Positions 8,428 through 16,884 of a stretch of DNA of 36,106 nucleotides are shown here, piece by piece. Below the pieces are notes generated by a model that worked only from the letters and a program-made list of their open reading frames with translations, was not told the origin of the DNA and made no database searches. The first letter of the stretch is position 1. Every line of letters starts with the position of its first letter. Location of the stretch: NCBI GenBank assembly GCA_018710905.1, contig DVIZ01000181.1:1-36106 (forward strand), in the 5' to 3' direction. The translations under genes were made by a program, and so were the position numbers. Source of the stretch: Candidatus Scybalomonas excrementigallinarum. GTDB taxonomy: Bacteria > Bacillota > Clostridia > Lachnospirales > Lachnospiraceae.

Positions 8428-8931
8428 ATGCGTTATCATAATATTACGAAGGACGATATGTTAAATGGGGATGGACTTCGAGTTGTCCTATGGGTGGCTG
8501 GTTGTAGTCATGGTTGTAAAGAATGCCATAATCAAATCACTTGGGATATCAATGGAGGAATTCCATTTGATGAGTCTGCAAAAAAAGAAGTGGAAGAAGA
8601 ACTTTCAAAGTCTTATGTAACAGGAATTACCTTTAGTGGAGGTGATCCTCTTCATATACAAAATCGTGAGACAATCGGAGAATTAATCCAGCATATTCGA
8701 AATGAATTTCCAACAAAGACCATTTGGGTTTATACAGGATATTTATGGGACGATGTAAAGGAGCTTCCTTATATAAAAGATATCGATGTATTAGTAGATG
8801 GAAGATTTATATTAGAGCAAAAAGATCCAAGTTTACAATGGCGTGGAAGTGCTAACCAGCGTGTGATTGATGTGAAAAAAACATTAGAGACAGGTGAGAT
8901 CGTACTTCATTCATGCGAAAATAACGAATAA
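8428..8931 (+). CDS. nrdG: anaerobic ribonucleotide reductase activating protein (radical SAM)
   Basis: A 167-residue radical-SAM activase that generates the glycyl radical on NrdD. The cluster-binding CxxxCxxC is seen as C-S-H-G-C-K-E-C-H-N at about residues 26-35, followed by the short-family W-D segment and the T-F-S-G-G-D-P-L SAM-binding motif at about residues 70-77. Length and motif order match NrdG. The ATG at 8428 has AAGGAGC upstream. It is co-directional and close to nrdD, so it is cotranscribed. Confidence 0.96.
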   Translation: MRYHNITKDDMLNGDGLRVVLWVAGCSHGCKECHNQITWDINGGIPFDESAKKEVEEELSKSYVTGITFSGGDPLHIQNRETIGELIQHIRNEFPTKTIWVYTGYLWDDVKELPYIKDIDVLVDGRFILEQKDPSLQWRGSANQRVIDVKKTLETGEIVLHSCENNE

Positions 8932-8937
8932 ATCAGG

Positions 8938-8972
8938 ACGGTGAGAAATTCCAATAGGGAGTTTCTCACCGT
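8938..8972 (+). terminator. inverted repeat after nrdG, probable terminator
   Basis: ACGGTGAGAAA and TTTCTCACCGT form an 11-bp perfect stem around a 13-base loop, six bases after the nrdG stop. No T run follows directly (next bases are TATGAAT), so termination may be weak or the hairpin may only protect the mRNA end. Confidence 0.55.
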
Positions 8973-9046
8973 TATGAATAATGGAGATTAATGAAAGATA
9001 GAATTATTTTTTCTATTTTTTGTTAATTTCTATTTTTTTGTTTTTT

Positions 9047-9078
9047 CTCACAAAATCCTCAAATTTGTTTCTTATAAT
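9047..9078 (+). promoter_or_regulatory. sulfotransferase gene 1 promoter with tandem 11-bp half-sites
   Basis: Two half-sites, CTCACAAAATC (9047-9057) and CTCAAATTTGT (9058-9068), abut head to tail with an 11-bp period. A perfect -10 box TATAAT (9073-9078) starts 26 bases after the first half-site. There is no good -35 box; the half-sites occupy that position, as at activator-dependent OmpR/PhoB-type promoters. The same arrangement recurs upstream of the second sulfotransferase gene (13177-13208). Confidence 0.65.
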
Positions 9079-9190
9079 GAATGAGATCGTTACGAAAAGA
9101 CAACGAGTCAAGTAGTTAATAGAAGAAACTTGTGAAACGTGATTCTTATCGTTTTACGACACAGAAAAAAGAAACTAAAAGGAGAAATTT

Positions 9191-10867
9191 ATGATAAAAA
9201 GAGGAAGAAAAATTGTAGGACTTGCTATTATGAGTGCTTGTTTTATTATGACAATGACAGGATGTATGCAAAGTTCTAATAAAGGGGCAGAAAATACAAC
9301 AAGCCAAGAGGTGGCAACGGTTGATCCAAACTTAACAAAAGCTACAAAAATGGAATACATCATTCCAGAAGAAACGGGAGAGATTTTTACAGAGGAAAGA
9401 CAAACTTCTACAAAAGAAGAAATTGATAAGAAATTATCTACAACTCTTTATACACCAGAAGCGCCTCTTGTATACTACAATCCATTTGGAACAAATTTAC
9501 GTTCTGCTAATATCTATTTCACAACAGAACAAGCAAGCAGTGTGACTTATACAATATCAGTAGAAGATCAAACGATTCCAGCCTTTACAAGACAGTTAGA
9601 AAATGGGGAAGAAAACGGTGTGACAACAAATCATGCATATCAATTAGTTGGTTTTATTCCAGATATGGATAATACGGTTACACTTACCTTTTATAATAAA
9701 GATGGAGCTGAAATTGGAAAAAATTCTTTTGTAATTGCAATTCCAAAAGTAGAAACAGCTGCAGAACAGAAATTGACCGTAGAAGAAGTAAAAGATGTGG
9801 AAGATAATGAGTTAACCGATGGACTTTTTAGCGTTTTCTATGGAAGAAGAAATGGACAGCTTGTTAATATCGATCTCTATGATAATGATGGTATTTTAAG
9901 AGGAGAATTATACGTAGATGGATATCGTACCGACCGTATTTTATTTATTGATGGCTACCTATACTATAGCGTAGATGAAGATAAAATTGTAAAAGTCAAT
10001 CGCCTTGGACAAGCGGAAAAAATTTATCAGCTTGGACAGTACGAAATGCATCATGATATGGCATATCAAGAAGATAGAAACTCCTTTGTTATTTTAGCAA
10101 ATGATACAAAACAAGATACTGTAGAAGATATGTTAATTGAGTTAAACTTAGAAACAGGAGAAGTATCAAAACTCATCGACTTAAAAGATATTTTACCAGA
10201 AGCCTATGAAAAGGCTGTATTGCCAAAAGGAGATAAGAAGTTAGACTGGGCACATGTTAACGCGATTCAATTCATTGAAGACGACAGTGTTGCTTTAAGT
10301 TTTAGAGAATTATCTTCCATTATAAAAATTGGAAATATTTTTGATAAACCAGAACTTGAATATATCCTTTCTGATAAGAGCGTGTGGGAAGGAACTTCCT
10401 ATGAAAGCTATGTATATGATAAAGTGGGAGACTTTACTGCACAGGCAGGACAGCATAGTATCACTTATGTTCCAGGAGAAAAAGAAGGAGAATACACAAT
10501 GTATCTCTTCAATAATAATATGACTTACTCTGGAACAAGACGTGACATTGACTGGAGTGGATATACTCTTGCACAAGTTCCAGAAGACGAAAGATCTTCT
10601 TATTACTATGAATATAAAATCAATGAAAATGATAAGACATTTGAATTAATGGATTCCTTTGAAGTTCCATACTCTGGATATGTAAGTAGCGTGCAACAAG
10701 TAGGGGATAACCAAGTAATTTGTTCTGGTGCACAAAGATTATTTGGGGAATATGATAGTGAAGGTAACCTTTTAAGACAATATAAGAGTGCCAAAGAACA
10801 GTATATTTATCGAACATTTAAATATACCTTTGATGGTATTTGGTTTGCAGAAAATAATAATAACTAA
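9191..10867 (+). CDS. aryl-sulfate sulfotransferase, predicted lipoprotein (copy 1)
   Basis: A 558-residue extracellular enzyme of the bacterial PAPS-independent arylsulfotransferase (AssT) family, which moves sulfate from one phenolic ester to another phenol by a ping-pong route through a sulfohistidine. Residues 1-25 are a signal peptide ending in M-T-G-C, a plausible lipobox with Cys25. The active-site set is intact: His287/His288 (H-H-D), His355 (D-W-A-H), Arg372 (S-F-R-E) and His422 (G-Q-H-S). This matches the pattern His252, His356, Arg374 and His436 of the E. coli enzyme. After the lipobox there is only one other cysteine, so the active-site disulfide of the enterobacterial enzyme is absent. 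The start has AAAAGGAG upstream. The natural substrate is unknown. Confidence 0.92.
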   Translation: MIKRGRKIVGLAIMSACFIMTMTGCMQSSNKGAENTTSQEVATVDPNLTKATKMEYIIPEETGEIFTEERQTSTKEEIDKKLSTTLYTPEAPLVYYNPFGTNLRSANIYFTTEQASSVTYTISVEDQTIPAFTRQLENGEENGVTTNHAYQLVGFIPDMDNTVTLTFYNKDGAEIGKNSFVIAIPKVETAAEQKLTVEEVKDVEDNELTDGLFSVFYGRRNGQLVNIDLYDNDGILRGELYVDGYRTDRILFIDGYLYYSVDEDKIVKVNRLGQAEKIYQLGQYEMHHDMAYQEDRNSFVILANDTKQDTVEDMLIELNLETGEVSKLIDLKDILPEAYEKAVLPKGDKKLDWAHVNAIQFIEDDSVALSFRELSSIIKIGNIFDKPELEYILSDKSVWEGTSYESYVYDKVGDFTAQAGQHSITYVPGEKEGEYTMYLFNNNMTYSGTRRDIDWSGYTLAQVPEDERSSYYYEYKINENDKTFELMDSFEVPYSGYVSSVQQVGDNQVICSGAQRLFGEYDSEGNLLRQYKSAKEQYIYRTFKYTFDGIWFAENNNN

Positions 10868-10890
10868 AAAATAAAAAATAGGGAAAAGTA

Positions 10891-10945
10891 AAAAGAAGTT
10901 GTTATCCGTAGCGAAAAGCCTATGGATAACAACTTCTTTTTCTAT
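10891..10945 (+). terminator. intrinsic terminator between sulfotransferase 1 and the regulator genes
   Basis: GAAGTTGTTATCC and GGATAACAACTTC form a 13-bp perfect stem followed by TTTTTCT. It lies about 25 bases after the sulfotransferase stop, so the two-component genes probably need their own promoter (a weak TGGAAA-17-TATGAT at 10960-10988 is possible). Confidence 0.88.
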
Positions 10946-11033
10946 CTTTCTTATTCGTATGGAAAAAATAAGAAAAGTTGTGTATGATAGAGAAAGTAAG
11001 ATAGTGGCAAAAAGAAAGGAGATAGGGAAAACG

Positions 11034-11732
11034 TTGGAGAGTAAAGGAACGATTTTAATGGTAGATGATGAACCAAGAATTCGTCGTATGGTATCCGACT
11101 ATTTGAAGTTAAATGGATATGATGTGATAGAGGCAGGAGATGGAGAAGAAGGAGAAGATATTTTTTATCAAAAGAGCATTGACATTGATTTGATTTTATT
11201 GGATGTGATGATGCCAAAAAAAGATGGCTATTCTTTATTAAAAGATATCCGTAAATTATCTTCTCATATTCCTGTTATTATGTTGACAGCAAAAGGAGAA
11301 GAGCGGGATCAACTGGACTATTTTAAAGATGGGGCGGATGATTTCATTGGAAAACCTTTTTCGCTACCCCTTTTATTAGCTCATGTTGAAGCAATTAAAA
11401 AACGCTGTTTTCATGGGGGACAAACGATTATAAGAGCAGGAGAAATTGAAGTTGAGCCAGAACAGCGTCATGTGAAAGTAAGTGGTGAAAAAGTGGAATT
11501 AACCCCGAAGGAATACGATCTGTTGCTTTATTTTATAGAAAATGAAGGGATTGTGTTGGAGAGAGATAGTATTTTAAATTCCGTTTGGGGATTTCAATAT
11601 GTAGGGGATATTCGAACTGTGGATACCCATGTGAAACAACTTCGTGCCAAACTGGAACAATGGGGAGCGTATATTAAAACAGTTCATGGAATAGGATACC
11701 GATTTGAGGTGAAGCATGTTTCGGTCGATTAA
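11034..11732 (+). CDS. OmpR/PhoB-family response regulator
   Basis: A 232-residue two-domain regulator if begun at the TTG at 11034. The receiver domain starts with T-I-L-M-V-D-D-E, has phospho-acceptor Asp57 (L-L-D-V-M-M-P), a conserved L-T-A switch and the lysine in G-K-P-F. The winged-helix DNA-binding domain occupies about residues 130-230 (V-E-L-T-P-K-E-Y-D-L-L, then V-D-T-H-V-K-Q-L-R-A-K-L near the end). I chose this start because a further in-frame extension begins inside the upstream terminator and adds no receiver sequence; AAAGGAG/AGGG lies 6-12 bases upstream. It overlaps the sensor kinase gene by 17 bases, so the two are coupled. The likely targets are the flanking sulfotransferase genes (inference). 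Confidence 0.9.
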   Translation: MESKGTILMVDDEPRIRRMVSDYLKLNGYDVIEAGDGEEGEDIFYQKSIDIDLILLDVMMPKKDGYSLLKDIRKLSSHIPVIMLTAKGEERDQLDYFKDGADDFIGKPFSLPLLLAHVEAIKKRCFHGGQTIIRAGEIEVEPEQRHVKVSGEKVELTPKEYDLLLYFIENEGIVLERDSILNSVWGFQYVGDIRTVDTHVKQLRAKLEQWGAYIKTVHGIGYRFEVKHVSVD

Positions 11733-13164
11733 AACAAAGTTTATGATGATAGTGTTTGGGATTTTAGCTTCTGTCATTGTATTACAGCTTGCTTGTAACT
11801 ATGTTTTAGTAGAGCCTTATTATACATGGAAGAGAAGTTATCTCATTGAACGGGCGTATGAAGAGTTACAAAAGGAAACAGGAAACCGAGAAAAAATGGT
11901 TGAAATTATGAACGATTATGAGGATGCTTATAATATTCAATTTATGTTAGCCAATAAAAGAATGGTATGCATTTATAATAGTCGTCAACAAAATTTCCGA
12001 AATGGAAGAAATTATTATCGGGTGAGGGCGAATTTTAGTTTTCGAAGAAATTTTTCACGGTTTTCAAGGAAGCCAGAAACTGTCATTGTATCAAACGATG
12101 GGGAAAAAAATCAGGCCAAAATATCGCTATTTGGAATTTTGCAATCCAAAAATCAAACCTATTATGTGGTCATTAGAAGCAATATAAAATCCATTAAAGA
12201 AAATATGAATGAGACAAGCCAACTTGTTACTGTATTTAGTGGAGTGGCGTTAGTATTAGGTGTGATTCTAGCTTATATCTTTGGGAAAAAGGTGTCAGAG
12301 CCGATTATCGAGATGAATGAAGTCACTTGCCATGTGGCTAAGATGGATTTTTCAAAGACGGTGACAGAGACAAAAAAACAAGATGAACTCGGAAGTCTTG
12401 CGAGAAATATTAATGAAATGGCAAGGCAGATTGAGAAAAATTTAATACAACTACAAGAAGAAAATTTATATCGGGAAAAGATTGAAACGGCTAGAAAAGA
12501 GTTTATTTCCAATGTATCCCATGAGCTAAAAACTCCATTAGCAATTCTCAGTGGCTATGCGGAGATGCTTCAAGTGGCAGGAGATACGATTGATAAGAGC
12601 TATTATTATGAAGTGATCTTAGATGAGGCAAAAAAAATGACCGACCTTGTCAACGAATTGCTTCGCTCCGTTCGAATTGAAGAAGAACTTTATCATGTGG
12701 AAATGAAAAAACTAGATTATTCCATGCTTGTGAAACAGCAAGGAGAGAAGATGAAAAAGATTTTGGAACAAAAGAAGTTAAAAGTCACCATTAAGGTGGA
12801 AGATGGTATTTTCGTCTATGGAAATGAAGAATATTTGATGATGATTTTAAACAACTATCTATCCAATGCTATGAGTCATACGAAGGAAAATGGGGAAGTA
12901 CGTCTTTTATTAGAACGAGTGAGTGGAGAAAAAGTAAAGCTTTCGGTTTATAATGAAGGGGAAAACATTCCAGAGGAAAAGATAGAAAAAATCTGGGATA
13001 GTTTTTATCAAGTGGAAGAAAGCCATACGAGAACGGAGGAGAGAAAGCGAGTTGGTTTAGGGCTTTATATCGTCTCTTCCATTGCGAGGGTTCATCAAGG
13101 GACGTATGGCGTTCGAAACTGTGAGGATGGTGTTGAATTTTATTTTTGTATGGAAACAGTATAA
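11716..13164 (+). CDS. membrane sensor histidine kinase
   Basis: A 482-residue HK: first membrane helix at about 11-32, an extracytoplasmic sensor of about 135 residues, a second helix at about 172-192, a HAMP domain, and a HisKA domain with the phospho-acceptor His269 (N-V-S-H-E-L-K-T-P-L). The C-terminal ATPase domain has the N box (L-N-N-Y-L-S-N-A), an F box (D-S-F-Y-Q-V-E) and G-L-G-L-Y-I-V. The sensor contains a striking Arg/aromatic stretch at about residues 92-121. The gene overlaps the response regulator gene and pairs with it. The sensor domain has no family I recognise; its location among sulfotransferase genes suggests detection of an aryl sulfate, a phenol or a related envelope signal (inference). 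Confidence 0.93.
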   Translation: MFRSIKTKFMMIVFGILASVIVLQLACNYVLVEPYYTWKRSYLIERAYEELQKETGNREKMVEIMNDYEDAYNIQFMLANKRMVCIYNSRQQNFRNGRNYYRVRANFSFRRNFSRFSRKPETVIVSNDGEKNQAKISLFGILQSKNQTYYVVIRSNIKSIKENMNETSQLVTVFSGVALVLGVILAYIFGKKVSEPIIEMNEVTCHVAKMDFSKTVTETKKQDELGSLARNINEMARQIEKNLIQLQEENLYREKIETARKEFISNVSHELKTPLAILSGYAEMLQVAGDTIDKSYYYEVILDEAKKMTDLVNELLRSVRIEEELYHVEMKKLDYSMLVKQQGEKMKKILEQKKLKVTIKVEDGIFVYGNEEYLMMILNNYLSNAMSHTKENGEVRLLLERVSGEKVKLSVYNEGENIPEEKIEKIWDSFYQVEESHTRTEERKRVGLGLYIVSSIARVHQGTYGVRNCEDGVEFYFCMETV

Positions 13165-13176
13165 AAAATATATTTT

Positions 13177-13208
13177 CTCACAAAACCATCAAATTCATTC
13201 GATACAAT
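13177..13208 (+). promoter_or_regulatory. sulfotransferase gene 2 promoter with tandem 11-bp half-sites
   Basis: CTCACAAAACC (13177-13187) and ATCAAATTCAT (13188-13198) are phased by 11 bases. The -10-like TACAAT (13203-13208) begins 26 bases after the first half-site, exactly as upstream of sulfotransferase gene 1. Outside this block the two upstream regions differ, so the block is likely functional rather than leftover from gene duplication. Confidence 0.65.
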
Positions 13209-13291
13209 AGAGCAGACAGAAAATATCTTTATTTACACAAAAGTGTAATACTGTTTGCTCTTCATAAAAAGAGAAAGAGGAAAAAGGTAAT

Positions 13292-15031
13292 ATGTCAAAG
13301 AAAAAACAAGTACAAAACAGTGGGTTAAAGAGGAAAAATGAGGAACGAAGAGATTGGAAACGTTTTTTAAAGACAAGTCTTTTGTTAATTGGTGCTATGG
13401 TTTTGCTTCCTTCTTGTGGAAGCACAGTGAGTGCGGAAAAAGAAGTGACAAAACAAGTACAAGCAGTAACAAGTGTGAAAAAAGTGGATGTCAGTTTTAA
13501 AAAGGCGACGAAATCACAGAGTTCTAGCAATGTAGAATATAGGTTACCAGTGAAAGATGGATTAAAAGTCTATACAGAAGAAAAGCAGACAAAGGTGAAA
13601 GCGTTAATTGATAAACAGTTAAAAAATAACGAGTATACAATAAAAAAGCCTCTTGTTTACTATAATCCATTTGGAACGAATTTACGTTCTGCTAACGTAT
13701 ATTTTAAAACAAAAGATCCCTATCAAGTAGAATATACGATATCGGTTGCTGACAAAGAGATCAAAGATTTTACAAAAAAACTCAATGCAGGAACGAAAAG
13801 TGGATATACAACAAATCATGCCTATCAGCTCATTGGATTAGTACCAAATAAGAAAAACCAGATTACATTAAAATTATACAATCGGAAAGGCAAGCTGGTA
13901 AAAAGTACATCATTTACGATTCAAGTTCCAAAAGTGAGTTCTAGTGCCCAGGAACAGTTAAAAGTAACGAAAGCAAAGAAAGTAACATTGACCGATGGAC
14001 TTTATATGTTATCCTTTGGACGAGTTGGTGGACAGCTACCAAATATTAATATTTATGACAACGATGGAAGAATACGAGCGGAATTACCATTAGAAAGTTA
14101 TCGTTCGGATCGAATCTTACAAATAGGAAATTATCTTTATTATGGTGTTGGATATAGCAAACTTGTAAAGGTAAATCGATTAGGACAAGTAGTGAAAATT
14201 TATTCTCTTGGTGATTATACTATGCATCATGATTTCACTTATGAAAAAGCACAAAACTCTCTCATTATATTGGCGAGTAAAAAGGGAGATTCTGTTGTAG
14301 AAGATCTTGTGTTACAAGTGGACATTGGAACAGGAAAAGTAAAAGAACTTTTGGATCTAAAAGATATTTTTCCAAAAGAATATGAAAAAGCTAAGAAACC
14401 AGAGAGTAAAAACGTTCTCGACTGGGCCCATATTAATACGGTTCAATGTGTCAATGGAACGGACTTAATTTTAAGTTTTAGAGAGTTATCTTCTATTGTA
14501 AAAGTGGATAATGTATATACAAAGCCAAAACTTCGTTCTATTTTATGCGATAAAGAAGTTTGGAAAGGCAGTGCTTATGAAAAATATGTCTATACAAAAG
14601 ATGGAGATTTTACTGCACAAGCAGGACAGCACACAGTCATTTATATAGAAGGTAAGACAAAAGATAACTATCGTCTTCATATGTTCAACAATAATTTGGC
14701 TTATTCAGGAACAAGACCAGATATTGACTGGAGTGGCTATACATTAGCACAAATACCAGTAGAGAAAAGACATTCTTATTATTATGAATATGAAGTGGAT
14801 GAAACTAAGAAGGAGTTTCGCTTAGTAAAATCTTTTGCTGTTCCGTATTCTGGATATATTAGTAGTTCGGAACAAGTGGGGACACATTATGTGGTATGCT
14901 CTGGCTCTGCAAGAGTATTTGGAGAATATGATAAAAATGGAAAGTTACTTGCCCAATATGAAACTTCCGATCAGAGAGCGATTTATCGTGCTTTCAAATA
15001 TAATTTTAAAGGGATTTGGTTTGCTAAGTAA
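13292..15031 (+). CDS. aryl-sulfate sulfotransferase, predicted exported (copy 2)
   Basis: A 579-residue paralogue of copy 1, with long stretches of shared sequence (for example Y-Y-N-P-F-G-T-N-L-R-S-A-N, then D-G-D-F-T-A-Q-A-G-Q-H). A basic N-terminus of about 25 residues precedes a hydrophobic segment ending L-L-P-S-C-G-S, a possible though not ideal lipobox. The active-site set is complete: His312/His313, His380, Arg397 and His447 (here G-Q-H-T instead of G-Q-H-S). The mature N-terminus has a lysine-rich, Ser/Val/Thr spacer before the conserved beta-sandwich domain. It follows the sensor kinase by 127 bases and has its own promoter element. Probable function is sulfate transfer between phenolic compounds outside the membrane; substrate unknown. 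Confidence 0.92.
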   Translation: MSKKKQVQNSGLKRKNEERRDWKRFLKTSLLLIGAMVLLPSCGSTVSAEKEVTKQVQAVTSVKKVDVSFKKATKSQSSSNVEYRLPVKDGLKVYTEEKQTKVKALIDKQLKNNEYTIKKPLVYYNPFGTNLRSANVYFKTKDPYQVEYTISVADKEIKDFTKKLNAGTKSGYTTNHAYQLIGLVPNKKNQITLKLYNRKGKLVKSTSFTIQVPKVSSSAQEQLKVTKAKKVTLTDGLYMLSFGRVGGQLPNINIYDNDGRIRAELPLESYRSDRILQIGNYLYYGVGYSKLVKVNRLGQVVKIYSLGDYTMHHDFTYEKAQNSLIILASKKGDSVVEDLVLQVDIGTGKVKELLDLKDIFPKEYEKAKKPESKNVLDWAHINTVQCVNGTDLILSFRELSSIVKVDNVYTKPKLRSILCDKEVWKGSAYEKYVYTKDGDFTAQAGQHTVIYIEGKTKDNYRLHMFNNNLAYSGTRPDIDWSGYTLAQIPVEKRHSYYYEYEVDETKKEFRLVKSFAVPYSGYISSSEQVGTHYVVCSGSARVFGEYDKNGKLLAQYETSDQRAIYRAFKYNFKGIWFAK

Positions 15032-15034
15032 AAC

Positions 15035-15063
15035 ATGAAAAGCTAAAATAGCGTGCTTTTCAT
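15035..15063 (+). other. stem-loop between sulfotransferase genes 2 and 3
   Basis: ATGAAAAGC and GCTTTTCAT form a 9-bp perfect stem with an 11-base loop, four bases after the copy 2 stop. No T run follows, so it is more likely a partial terminator or an mRNA stability element that sets the level of copy 3 than a full stop. Confidence 0.45.
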
Positions 15064-15097
15064 CGTTGGAAAAAGAATAGGAAGGAAGTACAAAAAT

Positions 15098-16777
15098 ATG
15101 GTGGATGGAAAGAAAGTTTTGGCAAGGACCATAGCAGTTCTTTGTTTAGCAGGAGTTGCAGTTGGCGGTGCTGTATATGCGAAAGAAACAAATTTAAAAG
15201 ATAGAATTTGGTTAAATCAGCATGTTTCCATTGAACAGGCAAGTTCAGGAGATGGAGAAGTTCAAGAGATCAATAATGCAAAAGCAGTTTCCTTCTGGAA
15301 TCTCGATTATCAGCAAACCGTAACCAATAAAATTAATAAAGAGGTAAAAAAAGGGAATTATACAATCGAAAATCCTCTCTTAATTATCAATCCTTATGGA
15401 ACGAATACTTGTAGTGTCAATGTCTACTTTGAAGCAGAAGAAGGGGCAACATTAGAGTATGAAGTATCCACAGCTGATTATGGAACATTTAAAGCCACTG
15501 CTTATACGGGAGAAGAAAAAGGACTTTATCAAGCACAGATGCTTGGATTTATGCCAGAAGAAGAAAATACGGTAACTCTTACATTGAAAAAAGATGGAGA
15601 GACAATCGGAACTTCTACCTATACAGTAAAAATGCTTTCGGCGGCTTCTAAAGTGACAAAAAAAGCCGAGTACATAGATGGAGAAAGCACACAAAAGCTA
15701 GAAAATGGTCTCTATGTAGCGTTTGGTCACAGCAAAAGTTTTGATGCCAATGTCTATATGTATGACAATGAGGGTATTTTAAGAGGAGAACTTCCATTAA
15801 GAGAATATCGTAGTGATAGACTTTTATTTGTGGATAATTGTATTATGTATAGCTATGGCTTTAATAAAATTGCCAAAGTAAACCATTTAGGACAGATTGT
15901 AAATACCTATAAATTTAGCAATGATTACGAATTGCATCATGATTTTATTTATGATGAAGAGAAAGATCGTATTTTAATGTTAGCTTCTAGCACAAAAGGA
16001 GAAACGGTAGAAGACTTAATTTTAAGTATGGATTTAAAAACTGGTGTTACAAAAGAATTGATCGACATGAAAGATCTGATGCCAGAAGCATATGAAAATG
16101 CCGTTCAACCTGACAAGAAAGAAAAATTAGACTGGATCCATATTAATTGCTTACAATTAACAAATACAGGAGATTTATTATTAAGCTCTAGAGAAACTTC
16201 CACAATTATCTGTGTAACGGATATTGATACTGAGCCAAAACTTTCTTATTTCATCTGTGATGAATCTATGTGGGAAGGAACGGCATATGAGCAGTATGTG
16301 CTTACAAAGGATGGAGATTTCACTGCACAGGCCGGACAACATTCAATTACTGTAATGAAAGAAGAAAGTGAAGCATTAGAAGATGGTCAATATTATCTTT
16401 ATATGTTTAATAATAATTTCACTTATTCAGGAACAAGACCACAAATTAAGTGGGATAACTATAAAGGAACAGGAAGTTATGGAGTGCCAGCAGACGCTTC
16501 TAAATACTACCGCTATTTAGTGGATACCAATGCAAAAACATTTACGTTAGTAAAAGAATTTGATGTTCCTTATTCTCCATATGTAAGTAGTGCAGAAAAT
16601 TATGGAGACAATTTTGTTGTGGCATCTGGCTCTGTAGGAAGGGGAAAACAATCCGCTTGTTACTACGGGGAATATGATCAAGACGGCAATTTAATTCGCC
16701 AATTTGACTTTAAAGATGGAAATTATGTATATCGTGTTTATAAATACGCATTTGAAAATTTCTATTTTGCAGAATAA
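15098..16777 (+). CDS. aryl-sulfate sulfotransferase, predicted secreted (copy 3)
   Basis: A 559-residue, more divergent paralogue. It begins M-V-D-G-K-K-V with a hydrophobic segment and an A-V-Y-A-K-E signal-peptidase-like site, and has no lipobox cysteine, so it may be released or held by an uncleaved helix. Active-site residues are kept: His280/His281, His348 (D-W-I-H), Arg365 (S-S-R-E) and His415 (G-Q-H-S). It has more cysteines than the other copies. I prefer the ATG at 15098, with AAGGAAG about nine bases upstream, over an in-frame GTG at 15053 that lies within the preceding stem-loop. There is no separate tandem-repeat promoter, so it is probably transcribed with copy 2. Strong terminator downstream. 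Confidence 0.9.
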   Translation: MVDGKKVLARTIAVLCLAGVAVGGAVYAKETNLKDRIWLNQHVSIEQASSGDGEVQEINNAKAVSFWNLDYQQTVTNKINKEVKKGNYTIENPLLIINPYGTNTCSVNVYFEAEEGATLEYEVSTADYGTFKATAYTGEEKGLYQAQMLGFMPEEENTVTLTLKKDGETIGTSTYTVKMLSAASKVTKKAEYIDGESTQKLENGLYVAFGHSKSFDANVYMYDNEGILRGELPLREYRSDRLLFVDNCIMYSYGFNKIAKVNHLGQIVNTYKFSNDYELHHDFIYDEEKDRILMLASSTKGETVEDLILSMDLKTGVTKELIDMKDLMPEAYENAVQPDKKEKLDWIHINCLQLTNTGDLLLSSRETSTIICVTDIDTEPKLSYFICDESMWEGTAYEQYVLTKDGDFTAQAGQHSITVMKEESEALEDGQYYLYMFNNNFTYSGTRPQIKWDNYKGTGSYGVPADASKYYRYLVDTNAKTFTLVKEFDVPYSPYVSSAENYGDNFVVASGSVGRGKQSACYYGEYDQDGNLIRQFDFKDGNYVYRVYKYAFENFYFAE

Positions 16778-16802
16778 AATTTTATAAAGGTTAAAAAATG
16801 AT

Positions 16803-16852
16803 AAAACACACCTTACGAATTTTTACGAATTTCATAAGGTGTGTTTTGTTTT
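16803..16852 (+). terminator. intrinsic terminator at the end of the sulfotransferase locus
   Basis: AAAACACACCTTA and TAAGGTGTGTTTT form a 13-bp stem followed by GTTTTC. It marks the end of the sulfotransferase/two-component region. Confidence 0.85.
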
Positions 16853-16884
16853 CAACAAATCTATGTTATACTTATAGCTATGAT
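16846..16884 (+). promoter_or_regulatory. probable promoter of the cdaA operon
   Basis: A TATACT-rich block (16867-16872, followed by TATAGC and TATGAT) lies 15 bases after TTGTTT (16846-16851). Exact boxes are uncertain, but this is the only promoter-like sequence between the terminator and the next gene. Confidence 0.35.

Noticed and set aside
10899-11033. N-terminal extension of the response regulator
   Set aside because: It starts within the upstream terminator stem and adds 45 residues absent from this family; the TTG at 11034 restores normal length.
13146-13328. Frame overlapping the end of the kinase gene and the start of sulfotransferase 2
   Set aside because: It covers the promoter block, overlaps real genes in another frame, and its lysine/arginine-rich sequence shows no domain.
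9191-16777. The three sulfotransferase genes as a recent amplification (long identical DNA repeats)
   Set aside because: The proteins are clearly paralogous, but the DNA has diverged at third positions and by insertions; no long identical blocks or flanking repeats were seen.
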